From positions 16,578 through 80,577 of the forward strand of contig NZ_AKJD01000064.1 of NCBI RefSeq assembly GCF_000282515.1: 64,000 nucleotides of DNA, in the 5' to 3' direction. This document shows positions 35,799 through 44,881 of this stretch, one piece after another (within the stretch, counting starts at the first letter, position 1; each line of letters starts with the position of its first letter). The position numbers and the translations under genes were made by a program. The notes below the pieces were generated by a model, which saw only the letters and a program-made list of their open reading frames with translations, did no database searches and had not been told where the DNA came from. Origin of the DNA: Pseudomonas sp. GM80 (GTDB lineage Bacteria > Pseudomonadota > Gammaproteobacteria > Pseudomonadales > Pseudomonadaceae).

Positions 35799-36765
35799 GT
35801 CGCAGGCGCTGGATCCGGTCATTGTCGAGCAGGCGATCCAATGGCTGGTGCGCCTTCGCTTCAATCAGGCCGATGAACCCACACAGCGCGCTTTTGAGCA
35901 CTGGCTGCAGCAGCGCCCGGAGCATGTGTTGGCGTGGCAGCGTGTGGAGACGCTTGGGGATGAATTCGCAGGCGTGCCGGTTCAACTGGCCCGACAAACC
36001 CTCAATGGCAGCAATCAAGGCATGCGCCGGCGGGAAAGCCTGAAGCTGCTTGGCCTATTAGCGACTGTTGGCACTGCAGCCTGGCTCGGCCGCGACTACA
36101 CACCCGTCCCCGCCATGCTTGCGCAACAACGCAGTAGCACCGGCGAGCAGCGACGCGTCCAGCTCGATGACGGCAGCCTTATCCAGCTCAATAGCGACAG
36201 CGCTGTCGACAGTGATTTCGATGCTCAGCGACGGCTGATCATCCTGCGACGTGGTGAAATCATCGTGAATGTCGGCGCGGATGAGCACTCGGCGCACACG
36301 CGTCCCTTCTGGGTACAAACACGTGACGGGATCATGCGCGCTCAGAGTTCGCGCTTTCTGGCTCGCGAACGTGACGATGGCACGCTGGTCGCGGCTCAGG
36401 AAGGGTCAGTCACGGTTTTCCCCGGCTCCAGCCAAACGCCTGCGGGCCGCAGCGTCCAGGCAGGCAATCAGCTGCTGTTCACATCAAGTGGCGCCCGCAT
36501 GGTCCGGGACAACGGCCTTGATCCATGGAGCTGGGGCGACGGGGTAATCAGTGCGCGCAATATGCGCCTCAATGATTTCATTGTGGAGTTGTCGCGTTAT
36601 CGTCCCGGCGTATTGCGCTGCGCCGACGAGGTCGCTGATCTCCGCGTTTCCGGCACCTTTCAGCTCGCCGACAACGATCAAGTCCTGGCATTGATCGCGC
36701 AATCACTGCATTTGCACATTGATTATCGGACCCGTTATTGGGTGACCGTGACCGCTGCCACCTGA
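35785..36765 (+). CDS. FecR-type anti-sigma/signal-transfer protein
   Basis: A 326-residue FecR protein. It has the N-terminal cytoplasmic domain (AIQWLVRLRFNQADEPTQRAF, FEHWLQQRPEHVLAWQRVE), a hydrophobic segment near residues 90-107 (SLKLLGLLATVGTAAWLG), the FecR domain (GEQRRVQLDDGSLIQLNSDS) and a C-terminal STN-like tail. It senses ligand-loaded receptor and controls the sigma factor encoded just upstream. Start at 35785 inside the sigma gene. Confidence 0.9.
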   Translation: MSSRESQALDPVIVEQAIQWLVRLRFNQADEPTQRAFEHWLQQRPEHVLAWQRVETLGDEFAGVPVQLARQTLNGSNQGMRRRESLKLLGLLATVGTAAWLGRDYTPVPAMLAQQRSSTGEQRRVQLDDGSLIQLNSDSAVDSDFDAQRRLIILRRGEIIVNVGADEHSAHTRPFWVQTRDGIMRAQSSRFLARERDDGTLVAAQEGSVTVFPGSSQTPAGRSVQAGNQLLFTSSGARMVRDNGLDPWSWGDGVISARNMRLNDFIVELSRYRPGVLRCADEVADLRVSGTFQLADNDQVLALIAQSLHLHIDYRTRYWVTVTAAT

Positions 36766-36886
36766 GTCCATCACAACTTTTTTGCGCCGCCTGAAAATTA
36801 ATGAGGTGGTTTCGCATTCTCGTTCGACTTCTAAGGAAGGCCGGAATACAGGCCAGTCTGCCGATGTCCTTTCTTGGAGCGAGAAA

Positions 36887-39277
36887 ATGAGTTCGTCCCC
36901 GGTTTCACAGCGCCATCCCTTAAATCGTGCCTTGCAGGGCGCGATGTTGGGTTTGATTGTCAGCAGCTACGCATTGCCATCGCTGGCGCAAACGTCGAGC
37001 GCTGACCACAGCAATCCAGTCAAGCAATGGAACATCGCGGCCGGCCCACTGGCGCCGGCGCTTGATCGCTTTGCGCGTGAGGCCGGCATCAGTCTTTCCT
37101 TCGACGCGTCGAGTGTGGCGAACCGCACCACTGCTGGCGTGAATGGCACGCTTGAAACGTCGGCCGCGCTGTCATCGTTGCTGCAGGGCAGCGAATTACA
37201 GATTGAACAGCAAGGCCCGAATGCCTACCTGTTGGTCCCTCAAGTAAAGACCGCCGGCCCGCTGGAACTCGACGCAACGGACGTCGAAGACTATCGCCTT
37301 GCGCCCCTCATCATCAATGCCAAGGTCAGGGTCAGTGCCGACGACGACGCCAACTCGGTGGTCGCCAAGGAGCTCTGGGTTGGCGGCAAGGTAGCAACCA
37401 GCATTCTCAATACCCCGGCATCGGTGTCGGTTGTTACCAACAAGGAAATGGAACAGCGCAGCGTCAGCACCACGGAAGAGGCGCTGCAATACACGCCCGG
37501 CGTGATCACTGACTTCTATGGTACGGATGACCGCAACGACTATTTCCAGATCCGCGGCTTTCAGGCCACCACCTACCGTGACGGCTTGACCCTGAGTTCG
37601 ATGCGCGGCGTACGCGAAGACCCGTTCGCTTACGAGCGCATCGAGATTCTGCGTGGCGCCAACTCCACGCTGTTTGGCCCCGCGGACCCGGGCGGTTCGG
37701 TGAATTTCGTGACCAAACAGCCGCGCTTCGAGCAGTTTGGCCAAGGCTATGTGACCTACGGTTCGTTTGACCATGTCGAGACAGGCATTGATGTCGGGGA
37801 TGCGCTGAACGACGAGAAAACCCTCGCTGGCCGCTTCACTGCCAAAGGCCAGAACAGCGACCGCGAATACGATCACTCGCAGGACGACAACCAGTTGTTT
37901 ATGGGTGGCCTCACTTGGGCACCGACGGATTACACGTCGGCGACGATGATTCTGGACTACCTGAAAACCGAAAGTTCGCCCAACAGCGGTGGCTATCCGC
38001 TGGACAAGGAATACGACCGCAAGAAGTTTTATGGCGAGCCCAGCTACAACTTTCACGATGTCGAGCGCACCAGCCTCAGCGGCAACGTCACCCATGACTT
38101 CGACAACGGCTTCGTATTGCGCAGCAATCTGCGCTACAGCAAGTTGACCGATGATTTTGGCTACGTATATCTGAGCGACAGCGCCGCACGGGTCGGTACC
38201 ACCGTTGACCGCTATCAGTTTGGAACGGACACCGAAGCCGACCAGTTCAACGGCAATCTGATGCTGCAATACGATGCCCGCTTCGAGAACATCGACAGCA
38301 GCAGCCTGGTGGGCGTGGAGTACCTCGATTCGACCACCAGGGAAAGCTCGGTCTACGCCCCGACGACCTCGATTGACATTGCAAACCCAGTGTTTACCGG
38401 GGTTTCACGCTCAATCGCGCCGTATGCCGTCAACAAGCGAGACGCGACCACCAAGGCCGTATTCCTGCAGCAGAACCTGTCGTTCTACGAGCGTTTCATC
38501 GTCACCGGCGGTGTGCGCAATGACTCGATGGACCTGACCAGCAAAGGCCTGGAATCCACTGAGAAAGACACCTTCTCCGAAACCTCCTACCGAGGTGCGC
38601 TGACCTATATCGTCAACGATGAAGTGTCTACCTATGTGAGCATGGTCGAATCCGTTTCGCCGCCGCAGGTTGGCGTCACGCCGCAGACGGGCAGGCAGTA
38701 CGAGATAGGCGTGAAATATGCGCCGATGGGGATGGACGCCCTGTTCTCCGCAGCCGTTTATGACCTGACCCAGGAAAACGTCACCATCGCCGTGGTGCTG
38801 CCGAGCGGCATCATTGAGCAACAGACAGTAGGCGAATCGCGTGCGCGTGGCCTCGACCTGGAGGCCAAGGCGCAAGTGACGCAGAACCTCAGCCTGATCG
38901 GTGGTTACTCCTATATGGAGTCCGAGGTACAGCGCGGTTCGTTGTACGACGGTAGTTCCCTGAAGGGTAATGAATTCGCCACGGCACCCAAGCATTCCGC
39001 TTCGCTCTGGAGTTATTACGACGTGCCCGCCACGGATGTCAGCGTTGGCCTGGGTGCGCGCTACGTCGGCTCTTACTACTTCGATGCCGCCAACTCCGGC
39101 AAAAGCGATGGCACCACGCTGTTCGACGCCGCGTTCAACTACAAGATCGCCAAGGGCACCGACCTAGCGGTCAACCTCAGCAACCTGCTGGATGAGCAGC
39201 ACGTGGTCGGTTCCGGCACCGCAAACTTCTACAACCCGGGTCGCGAGATTACCGCCAAAGTGAGTTACAAGTGGTAA
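36887..39277 (+). CDS. TonB-dependent siderophore receptor with signalling (STN) domain
   Basis: A 796-residue outer-membrane receptor. It begins with a signal peptide ending SLAQ, then an STN signalling domain (about 45-110, WNIAAGPLAPALDRFAREAG), a plug (VSVVTNKEMEQRSVSTTEE, LRGANSTLFGPADPGGSVN) and a beta-barrel ending NPGREITAKVSYKW, with the terminal aromatic residue. The STN domain and the upstream sigma/anti-sigma pair show it signals its own expression, as in FpvA/FoxA systems. The siderophore cannot be named; a hydroxamate is plausible. I prefer ATG 36887 to the more upstream 36782. Confidence 0.9.
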   Translation: MSSSPVSQRHPLNRALQGAMLGLIVSSYALPSLAQTSSADHSNPVKQWNIAAGPLAPALDRFAREAGISLSFDASSVANRTTAGVNGTLETSAALSSLLQGSELQIEQQGPNAYLLVPQVKTAGPLELDATDVEDYRLAPLIINAKVRVSADDDANSVVAKELWVGGKVATSILNTPASVSVVTNKEMEQRSVSTTEEALQYTPGVITDFYGTDDRNDYFQIRGFQATTYRDGLTLSSMRGVREDPFAYERIEILRGANSTLFGPADPGGSVNFVTKQPRFEQFGQGYVTYGSFDHVETGIDVGDALNDEKTLAGRFTAKGQNSDREYDHSQDDNQLFMGGLTWAPTDYTSATMILDYLKTESSPNSGGYPLDKEYDRKKFYGEPSYNFHDVERTSLSGNVTHDFDNGFVLRSNLRYSKLTDDFGYVYLSDSAARVGTTVDRYQFGTDTEADQFNGNLMLQYDARFENIDSSSLVGVEYLDSTTRESSVYAPTTSIDIANPVFTGVSRSIAPYAVNKRDATTKAVFLQQNLSFYERFIVTGGVRNDSMDLTSKGLESTEKDTFSETSYRGALTYIVNDEVSTYVSMVESVSPPQVGVTPQTGRQYEIGVKYAPMGMDALFSAAVYDLTQENVTIAVVLPSGIIEQQTVGESRARGLDLEAKAQVTQNLSLIGGYSYMESEVQRGSLYDGSSLKGNEFATAPKHSASLWSYYDVPATDVSVGLGARYVGSYYFDAANSGKSDGTTLFDAAFNYKIAKGTDLAVNLSNLLDEQHVVGSGTANFYNPGREITAKVSYKW

Positions 39278-39310
39278 GCAGACGTGTAGGCCTTTTTCCC
39301 CTGTAGGAAG

Positions 39311-39336
39311 CGGTGCCCGCTTAACTGCGGGCACCG
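39311..39336 (+). terminator. Hairpin after the receptor gene
   Basis: A 10-bp perfect stem CGGTGCCCGC / GCGGGCACCG with loop TTAACT stands 33 bases after the receptor stop. It lacks a T-run, so it may act as a weak or Rho-aided terminator. Confidence 0.55.
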
Positions 39337-39395
39337 TCAACCTGGCCAAAACCCGCCGCTCATTGCTGGTAGCCGCTGGCCACTCAGATCAGGAC

Positions 39396-40001
39396 TTAAG
39401 GTGCGGCTGAGCGGTTCTTCCCCTGCGTACACGGATTAAAACTCTCGCGAATACTTTGGCTGGTTCCTACATAGGCTTGGGTACCTGGAACCGCCACAGC
39501 CGAGTAATTCTTGCGATCGGTTTCCCTGATAAAACTTCCTTGCTCAGCCGTGAAGCTCTCAGTGCCTACTGGTACCAGTACGTTCAGAAACTGGGCCTTC
39601 TTGTCGAGGGCCAAGGCACCTCCTGGGGTAATCGGCGCAAGCATGGCGAACCACCGATCACTGAACAGGTAGAAAATATCGGCTGCGGCTCTGCCACTTC
39701 GCAGGTGGGCACACTGCACATCGCCGGCGTTGATGACTTCAGCCTGCTGGTACATGCCGCCCTTGTACAAGGCCAGTACTAGCTTGCTCTTGGTCAGCAC
39801 ACCCAGGCCTTGCTTGGGTTTGCACACTTGCAAATCACCATAGGCAGACAAGCACCAGTTGGTCTCGGTGATAGTGACGATTTCGTCTGCGTTGAGCTTC
39901 AGATCGCGCTCGATATTGGCGCGGGCTTCCGGGGTTTCATAGGGGATGGTGCATGCGCTTAATAGAGCTGCGAGGGTAAGGGCGAGTAGCGGGGTTCTCA
40001 T
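39396..40001 (-). CDS. Hypothetical lipoprotein
   Basis: A 201-residue lipoprotein: MRTPLLALTLAALLSAC is a clean lipobox signal, preceded by AAAGGA. The mature part has several cysteines (ETNWCLSAYGDLQVCKP, DVQCAHL, SFNPCTQ) that may pair. The frame is open far upstream, but this ATG at 40001 is the only start giving a signal peptide. Family not recognised. Confidence 0.75.
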   Translation of the reverse strand: MRTPLLALTLAALLSACTIPYETPEARANIERDLKLNADEIVTITETNWCLSAYGDLQVCKPKQGLGVLTKSKLVLALYKGGMYQQAEVINAGDVQCAHLRSGRAAADIFYLFSDRWFAMLAPITPGGALALDKKAQFLNVLVPVGTESFTAEQGSFIRETDRKNYSAVAVPGTQAYVGTSQSIRESFNPCTQGKNRSAAP

Positions 40002-40317
40002 CAAGCGTCCTTTGCTGCTGGAAGGTATATATAAATGACGAATATTTTTTTGCGAATCTTCGCGGCGGGGAATTATACAGATCGCGCTGCGTTCGAAACG
40101 CTGCTGGAGAATCTGCCAAGGCTCGTCGTTTGAATTTCTCGACAGCTCGCGAGCGAAGTCTGATCTCCAGTTCGAACCAAAGACGCTGCCAAACATCGGC
40201 GTCCTTGACGGCAGTGTCCTGCCACAGGAACTCTGTTTGTGCGACAAACGCCGCCCGTGCAATCAGATCTTCTGATGCTCGTTCACCGAGCGTTTTCCAG
40301 TCATTACTGACATTCAA
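39937..40317 (-). CDS. Possible small hypothetical protein overlapping the lipoprotein start
   Basis: The frame encodes 126 residues with a protein-like N-terminal half (WKTLGERASEDLIARAAFVA, WQRLWFELEIRLRSRAVEKF) and a low-complexity, basic end that overlaps the lipoprotein start by 65 bases. The N-terminal half looks coding, the end does not, so it may be a gene with a recent 3' change. No family recognised. Confidence 0.35.
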   Translation of the reverse strand: MNVSNDWKTLGERASEDLIARAAFVAQTEFLWQDTAVKDADVWQRLWFELEIRLRSRAVEKFKRRALADSPAAFRTQRDLYNSPPRRFAKKYSSFIYTFQQQRTLDENPATRPYPRSSIKRMHHPL

Positions 40318-40371
40318 TGAACGATTATTTCTAGTCGTGTTACAGCGCTGAACCTGTGCTCGCCAGCCTCT

Positions 40372-40974
40372 TTATAAAACGTCTGTGCCGGGATAGAGAT
40401 CCGCAGGTGGATGGTAATCGGGATCCTCGAAGCGGCTATTGTTGTAATGGGTTTTGGCCGTCGGCCCTTCGCCCTTGTACGTCACCTGCGAGTTTGGCGT
40501 GAGATGCCACCCGTCTCCGTCCTTGTCGCGCTCGATCAGCGACGGGTACAACGTACAGGTGCCTGCGGAACCTGATGTCAGCCTGAACTGGTAAAAGCGC
40601 CCGGCTTGCGGCGTGAACTTCGCTGTGACGGAGCACGTTTGCGTGCGTGCGCCCTCCCAGAATATACCCACGTGCGTTTCGATTCCGGGGCGGATCCGGG
40701 TTTCGTAATAGTCCGACGTGAGGTTTTGCCCTGCTTTGGGCATACCTTCATCCTGCGTGTGGATGAACGGAAGCGGCCCACTGCGAATGACGCCGCCCGA
40801 ACGCTTACCGTTTTCGTACTGGTACAGATCGGCGTGCTGAGTGAAATTGACGATACGTATCCAAGCGGGGTCGGGCTGGTTTTCAGGTGCGGTGAAGTAA
40901 TCGGTGTGGGGGAAATACTGGCAGCCTGCGAACAACGGCAGAGTCAGCAGGCAGAGCGTAAAGCGTATCGACAT
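40372..40974 (-). CDS. Hypothetical lipoprotein
   Basis: A 200-residue lipoprotein with signal MSIRFTLCLLTLPLFAGC. The mature part looks beta-rich (WIRIVNFTQHADLYQYENGK, HVGIFWEGARTQTCSVTAKF) and has two cysteines (TQTCSV, AGTCTL) that may form a disulfide. Family not recognised. It is the last gene before the accessory stretch that begins near 41 kb. Confidence 0.75.
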   Translation of the reverse strand: MSIRFTLCLLTLPLFAGCQYFPHTDYFTAPENQPDPAWIRIVNFTQHADLYQYENGKRSGGVIRSGPLPFIHTQDEGMPKAGQNLTSDYYETRIRPGIETHVGIFWEGARTQTCSVTAKFTPQAGRFYQFRLTSGSAGTCTLYPSLIERDKDGDGWHLTPNSQVTYKGEGPTAKTHYNNSRFEDPDYHPPADLYPGTDVL

Positions 40975-41051
40975 GGAGCCTGTCCTTTTGCAAAGTCAGG
41001 GTAGAGACCGCAGGAAAGAAGGAGCATTGCGGGAAAGGTGAAAAAAATCGT

Positions 41052-41246
41052 TTAGGCCGTTAGCGACAGCAGGGGGAGGGCGCCGCACGGGCGTTCTGAG
41101 AGCCAACTGATCGCTGCAATATCGTCTACATCCAAGAAGCATTTCATCTCATCGCCCGGGTCTCGCTTCAGTTCGGAAAAACTTTCATCGCGAAACATCC
41201 GCGCCACGTTTTTACTTATCTGCACTGTGTGGAGCGGACTTTCCAT
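41052..41246 (-). pseudogene. C-terminal fragment of a small repeated gene family
   Basis: The 64-codon frame begins MESPLHTVQISKNVARMFRD and continues ESFSELKRDPGDE. This matches the C-terminal end of the decayed gene at 54259-54575 (MEIPRHKVQISENVARMFQK). An in-frame TGA stands 3 codons upstream and no N-terminal half (MAK..ERSAKAA) is present, so it is a remnant rather than a whole gene. The tail after GDE has diverged. Confidence 0.55.
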
Positions 41247-41394
41247 GTACCATCAGCGCGGGCTGATGCTGCCCGCCGCTCGCTTCCGAAAGGAAAGGTG
41301 AAAGCATTGCTTCTCTTCCCAGATCCTGTCGCATCTCTTGAGAGTCGAGGTTTGGCAACGCGAGCACCGAAATGCCTCGACGACAGGAGGAACG

Positions 41395-41925
41395 ATGTTT
41401 TCAATCGAACAAGCCAAGCAGATGGCCAAGAAGCTGCGTGCTTCGCTGGAGTCGCGCAATCAAACAGTGAGTCACTCCGCGGCCCTGGAAACAGTGGCGC
41501 ACCAGTTGGGCTACAAGGACTGGAACACTGCGTCAGCGATGCTTCCCCAGGAAGTTACCCAACCCGCCATGACATTCGACAAAGCCATCCCGATATTGCG
41601 GATGTTCGACGAAACCAAGGCGCGCGAGTTCTACCTTGATTTTCTTGGTTTCAGCGTCGAATTCGAGCACCGGTTCGAAGCGGATCTACCGCTGTACCTG
41701 GGCATCAGCCGCAACGGTCTGCAGCTCCATCTTTCCGAACATCATGGCGATGCGAGCCCGGGATCGACGATATTCGTCCCGATGCAAAACATCGAACTAC
41801 TCCGGGACGAATTACAGAGCAAACGATACGGCTACGGACGTCCGGATATTGTTCAACAGGGCTGGGGTCAGGTTCTGGAGGTTTATGACCCATTTGGCAA
41901 TCGAATTCGATTCTGCCAAAGCTGA
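41395..41925 (+). CDS. Glyoxalase-superfamily (VOC) protein with N-terminal helical domain
   Basis: A 176-residue protein preceded by a perfect AGGAGG. Residues 1-55 form a small helical domain (SIEQAKQMAKKLRASLESRN, GYKDWNTASAM) of the type found before some glyoxalase/bleomycin-resistance-like domains, and residues 60-176 are one VOC domain (PILRMFDETKAREFYLDFLG, ending VYDPFGNRIRFCQ). Metal-dependent binding or detoxification is expected; the substrate is unknown. Confidence 0.8.
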   Translation: MFSIEQAKQMAKKLRASLESRNQTVSHSAALETVAHQLGYKDWNTASAMLPQEVTQPAMTFDKAIPILRMFDETKAREFYLDFLGFSVEFEHRFEADLPLYLGISRNGLQLHLSEHHGDASPGSTIFVPMQNIELLRDELQSKRYGYGRPDIVQQGWGQVLEVYDPFGNRIRFCQS

Positions 41926-42096
41926 TCATGGTTTGCGGGCTGGGGAGACCTGGTCCGCTTTGGTTCGATTGTTGCTCTTAGTGGGGGGCAATAATCGGCC
42001 AGAAGCGGTCATCCTCCACCGCTAGGTGTCGACCCATTGCGGCCATTTGCAGGAGCCACCAAAATCGGAGGACTGTTGGTGGTGAGGTGACGCATA

Positions 42097-42354
42097 GTGA
42101 GGATTGAAGTATCAGAAGAAGCCGACTGGAAGCTTTTCGAGGACGTGGCCCGGGTTCTTGAGAAAGGGCTGGGCGGTTGCTGGAAAGAGAGGCTCGATAG
42201 CCCGGACCAGCGCTATTGGGATCTGGTGGTGGATGAACACACGCTTACCCTGCACCTTGAACACTATTTAGGCATTTCAGTGGTCATTCCCGATGGCGCA
42301 GATGAGATCGCTCGAAGAATGTGTGCGTTGCTCAAGCAGCCTACTTGCGGGTAA
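42097..42354 (+). CDS. Small DUF3630-like protein
   Basis: An 85-residue protein starting at GTG behind GGTGAGGTG. The sequence (MRIEVSEEADWKLFEDVARV, WDLVVDEHTLTLHLEHYLG) resembles short conserved proteins of the DUF3630 type found in Pseudomonas. Function unknown. The surrounding gaps hold copies of the GGCCAAAAGCGG-type repeat. Confidence 0.6.
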   Translation: MRIEVSEEADWKLFEDVARVLEKGLGGCWKERLDSPDQRYWDLVVDEHTLTLHLEHYLGISVVIPDGADEIARRMCALLKQPTCG

Positions 42355-42482
42355 GCCCGCTCTAACAAAGATAACAATTGATCTAAATGGCAGCTGTGGG
42401 TCGATTTCTGCCTGTAGGTACCCTCTGCTTTTGGCTGAAAGCTGTCCCACATTAATATCAGCTATCCGCCTAACTCGATCGC

Positions 42483-42809
42483 TCAAGATCGTTCGACTCC
42501 TTGTAGAAGATCACTTGTTACAAACCCCACCCCGCAATGATCACAGTAAAATCCGTCAACTAGCTGCTCAAGCGGTGCCGCGTTCAGGAGGGCAGGCTTG
42601 CATTCATCAACTGCTAGCTGATCCAGGCGTCGGTAGCCTGCTTTCTCTTCTCCATCGAAGCGTTTTTTTGGGCTTGCTGCTCCAATCAGAATACCTTTCG
42701 GTCTGACGTGTCTGGCTGTAGCACAGCGTGGGCAAGATTCCATAGTGTTTTGTTTCACTACCTGATATCCGGAAGGTCTGAGAGTAGTAATGCTGTCATC
42801 CTTTTGCAC
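42483..42809 (-). CDS. Possible small zinc-ribbon protein
   Basis: The 108-codon frame carries two knuckles, ESCPRCATA near residue 25 and FYCDHCGVGF near 90, as in a zinc ribbon. The start is uncertain: the open frame begins at a GTG (42809) with no good ribosome site, and an ATG (MESCPRC) comes 22 codons later. A GGGAGGTAGA site upstream instead opens a nine-codon leader frame. No family recognised. Confidence 0.42.
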   Translation of the reverse strand: MQKDDSITTLRPSGYQVVKQNTMESCPRCATARHVRPKGILIGAASPKKRFDGEEKAGYRRLDQLAVDECKPALLNAAPLEQLVDGFYCDHCGVGFVTSDLLQGVERS

Positions 42810-43071
42810 TCAATGGCGTTTGCATTCTACCTCCCTTGATGGCCTGCTATTGGCCGGAAACGGTCGTTTGTGAGCGGCTGCTTTCGGCCAGAAGCGGACA
42901 GTCAGGAACGACTGCTTCCGACCCATAGCTGCTCTTCGGAACGGGCGGAGACTAGGCCAGTAACTGTCATGTGACGATGCCCGCACTTCAAAGCAGGAGT
43001 CAATTGTTATGCGGTATCTGCCTGGTTCCTCCTGTTTTTGAGAATTTTGTGAAGGGTCAATTTAGTTCGTG

Positions 43072-44502
43072 CTACTTGATATGGAGTCCCACTTCGTTGA
43101 GGGTGTACTTGATTCTACTGGACGCGCGACCAGTGCAGAGCATATTGAGTAAAAGCAAGTCATTTACTCCGCAAAGCTTCAGAATTATAGCGGGATAGAT
43201 ATTACTAAGGGCATTGTTTAGCGAGTAGATTTTTCCTAGAAAATCTCCGTAACCTCCGGGCGCTCGCTGCCCTCCAAAATGTGAAATGTCATTACGTTTG
43301 CCAGCGCATTCGTTACAAAAAACGCGAAGTGATTCAGCTGGAAAATTTAACGGCAAAAGTTTTATACATTCAACCAAGCGTTCAGCGAGAGAGGGCTCGG
43401 TAGAATGCTCAAGTTTAGCTTCCAACCATTTTCGATCCTTGGCCAATGTTATTTGCCCAATGATACGTTGAGCTTTCAGCTCTAGCTTCGTGGGAGGCGC
43501 GTCTTTATTCAGTGTGCGATGCAACGATTCGAGCCCCCATATTAAATTAACAAATCGATGCTCTACGTATAGCTCGACGCCACGGCGCGTTCCTAAATAC
43601 AGGCTCATTCCGGGCCCTAATTCCTCCCTTTTAATTTGCCACTGTTGAAAAAGATGACCAAATTCTTCTCGAATAGTTGGAAATGTTAACAAGCAATTAT
43701 GGCGTGTGGGTGGAGCCGCTGAGTTTCTAGATCTTAAAAAATAAAACCTATATGATTTAGTGTTGCTTGCAGTGCGGCCTATCGTTAGAGATGGCCACTC
43801 CATGTTATAGTCTGAACCAGTTAAAATTAAGAAAAAATCAGTGATAGAGAAAAAGTACTTTTTAAGCTCCGAGGATGTTTTTTTAAGTCTGGATAGATAC
43901 TTAAAGCTGATTTTCTCAGCGATGTTTATTGCGTGATTTTTTTGATTACCGAACATTGGAGCAAGCAAGTCAAACTCTACTGATATAGTACTGCTATCTT
44001 CTAGTGTGTATTTGATATTTTTCTGTGTCTTGTGGGTTGCTACTAGCTTTCTTTTTGTTCTACTCGTTTCAATGGAGCCCAAGCCTAGCCAGTCCTCAAA
44101 TCCAGTCAGCGGAATTGAAAGACCATCAAACATTATCTCCCCTTTCGATTCGGGGAGCGGTTTAGAACCAATTAAGCAATTTGTTGCTCCATAGTTTTCA
44201 TAAGAAATACCACCGAAGGATGCTTTGCCTCCTTGGGTATAGACGTCCGTCAATAGCACATGCTCGCTTGAGTTTTTGAGCCGGCCTTCAATATCAGGGC
44301 ATGAATTTCCCGACCCCACAAAAATTCTGGACATCGGGTGATCCGCTGAAGGTAAATACCCATGCAGCTCAATGCTTATTCGTCCGTCATCAGTAATTAT
44401 CAAGTCACCTGCTACTGCTGACTCCGGGACAATATCGTCCTCAGGAATCGGCTCATTTCGCCACCAAAAGTAGCCGCTTTCCTTAATCGTCTTGCTATCC
44501 AT
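43072..44502 (-). CDS. apeA: ApeA-like HEPN anti-phage protein
   Basis: A 476-residue protein. The N-terminal half (GYFWWRNEPIPEDDIVPESA, GRISIELHGYLP) looks like the ApeA N-terminal domain, and the C-terminal part has the HEPN ribonuclease motif R-x4-H in RNDISH (Arg403, His408). ApeA proteins are abortive-infection effectors thought to cleave RNA on phage infection. The gene is AT-rich with many rare codons compared with the first 41 kb, a sign of transfer. It is divergent from the STAND-nuclease gene, 379 bases apart. Confidence 0.75.
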   Translation of the reverse strand: MDSKTIKESGYFWWRNEPIPEDDIVPESAVAGDLIITDDGRISIELHGYLPSADHPMSRIFVGSGNSCPDIEGRLKNSSEHVLLTDVYTQGGKASFGGISYENYGATNCLIGSKPLPESKGEIMFDGLSIPLTGFEDWLGLGSIETSRTKRKLVATHKTQKNIKYTLEDSSTISVEFDLLAPMFGNQKNHAINIAEKISFKYLSRLKKTSSELKKYFFSITDFFLILTGSDYNMEWPSLTIGRTASNTKSYRFYFLRSRNSAAPPTRHNCLLTFPTIREEFGHLFQQWQIKREELGPGMSLYLGTRRGVELYVEHRFVNLIWGLESLHRTLNKDAPPTKLELKAQRIIGQITLAKDRKWLEAKLEHSTEPSLAERLVECIKLLPLNFPAESLRVFCNECAGKRNDISHFGGQRAPGGYGDFLGKIYSLNNALSNIYPAIILKLCGVNDLLLLNMLCTGRASSRIKYTLNEVGLHIK

Positions 44503-44881
44503 AACGAACCCTGTTTGTCATGTTTGGGTGCTTGTAGGCTTGGCAGGCTACTCAGCGAGACCTCAAGGTAGCCAGTAAAGAGGCGCACGTCGACTGCCCT
44601 ACTGATTTCTCCAACGCGACTAATGCAGGAACAAAAAAGGTCGTTTCGATCTCCTTCATACGCTGCATGCCTAGACAAGTGGCAGTGTTCGCCATCTGAC
44701 GAACCAGAGACGCGCAGGCCAAAAGCGGCCGTTCGCAAACAACCATTTTGATCCATAGTGCGTTCCAACGTAGCACCTAGGAGGTACTTACTTCTAATCG
44801 ATTGGATTGGGAAATCAGGTAGGATGGCAAAGCTGCTGCGGCCCGCGCCGGGACTGCACCTGACCCGTTTTGAGACCCGCT
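44503..44881. other. Divergent promoter region between apeA and the STAND-nuclease gene
   Basis: No gene is convincing. A copy of the GGCCAAAAGCGG repeat core lies at about 44717-44731. The rest must hold both promoters. Confidence 0.5.

Noticed and set aside
44412..44768. 118-codon minus-strand frame between apeA and the STAND-nuclease gene
   Set aside because: It has no ribosome site or family pattern and contains a copy of the dispersed repeat core.
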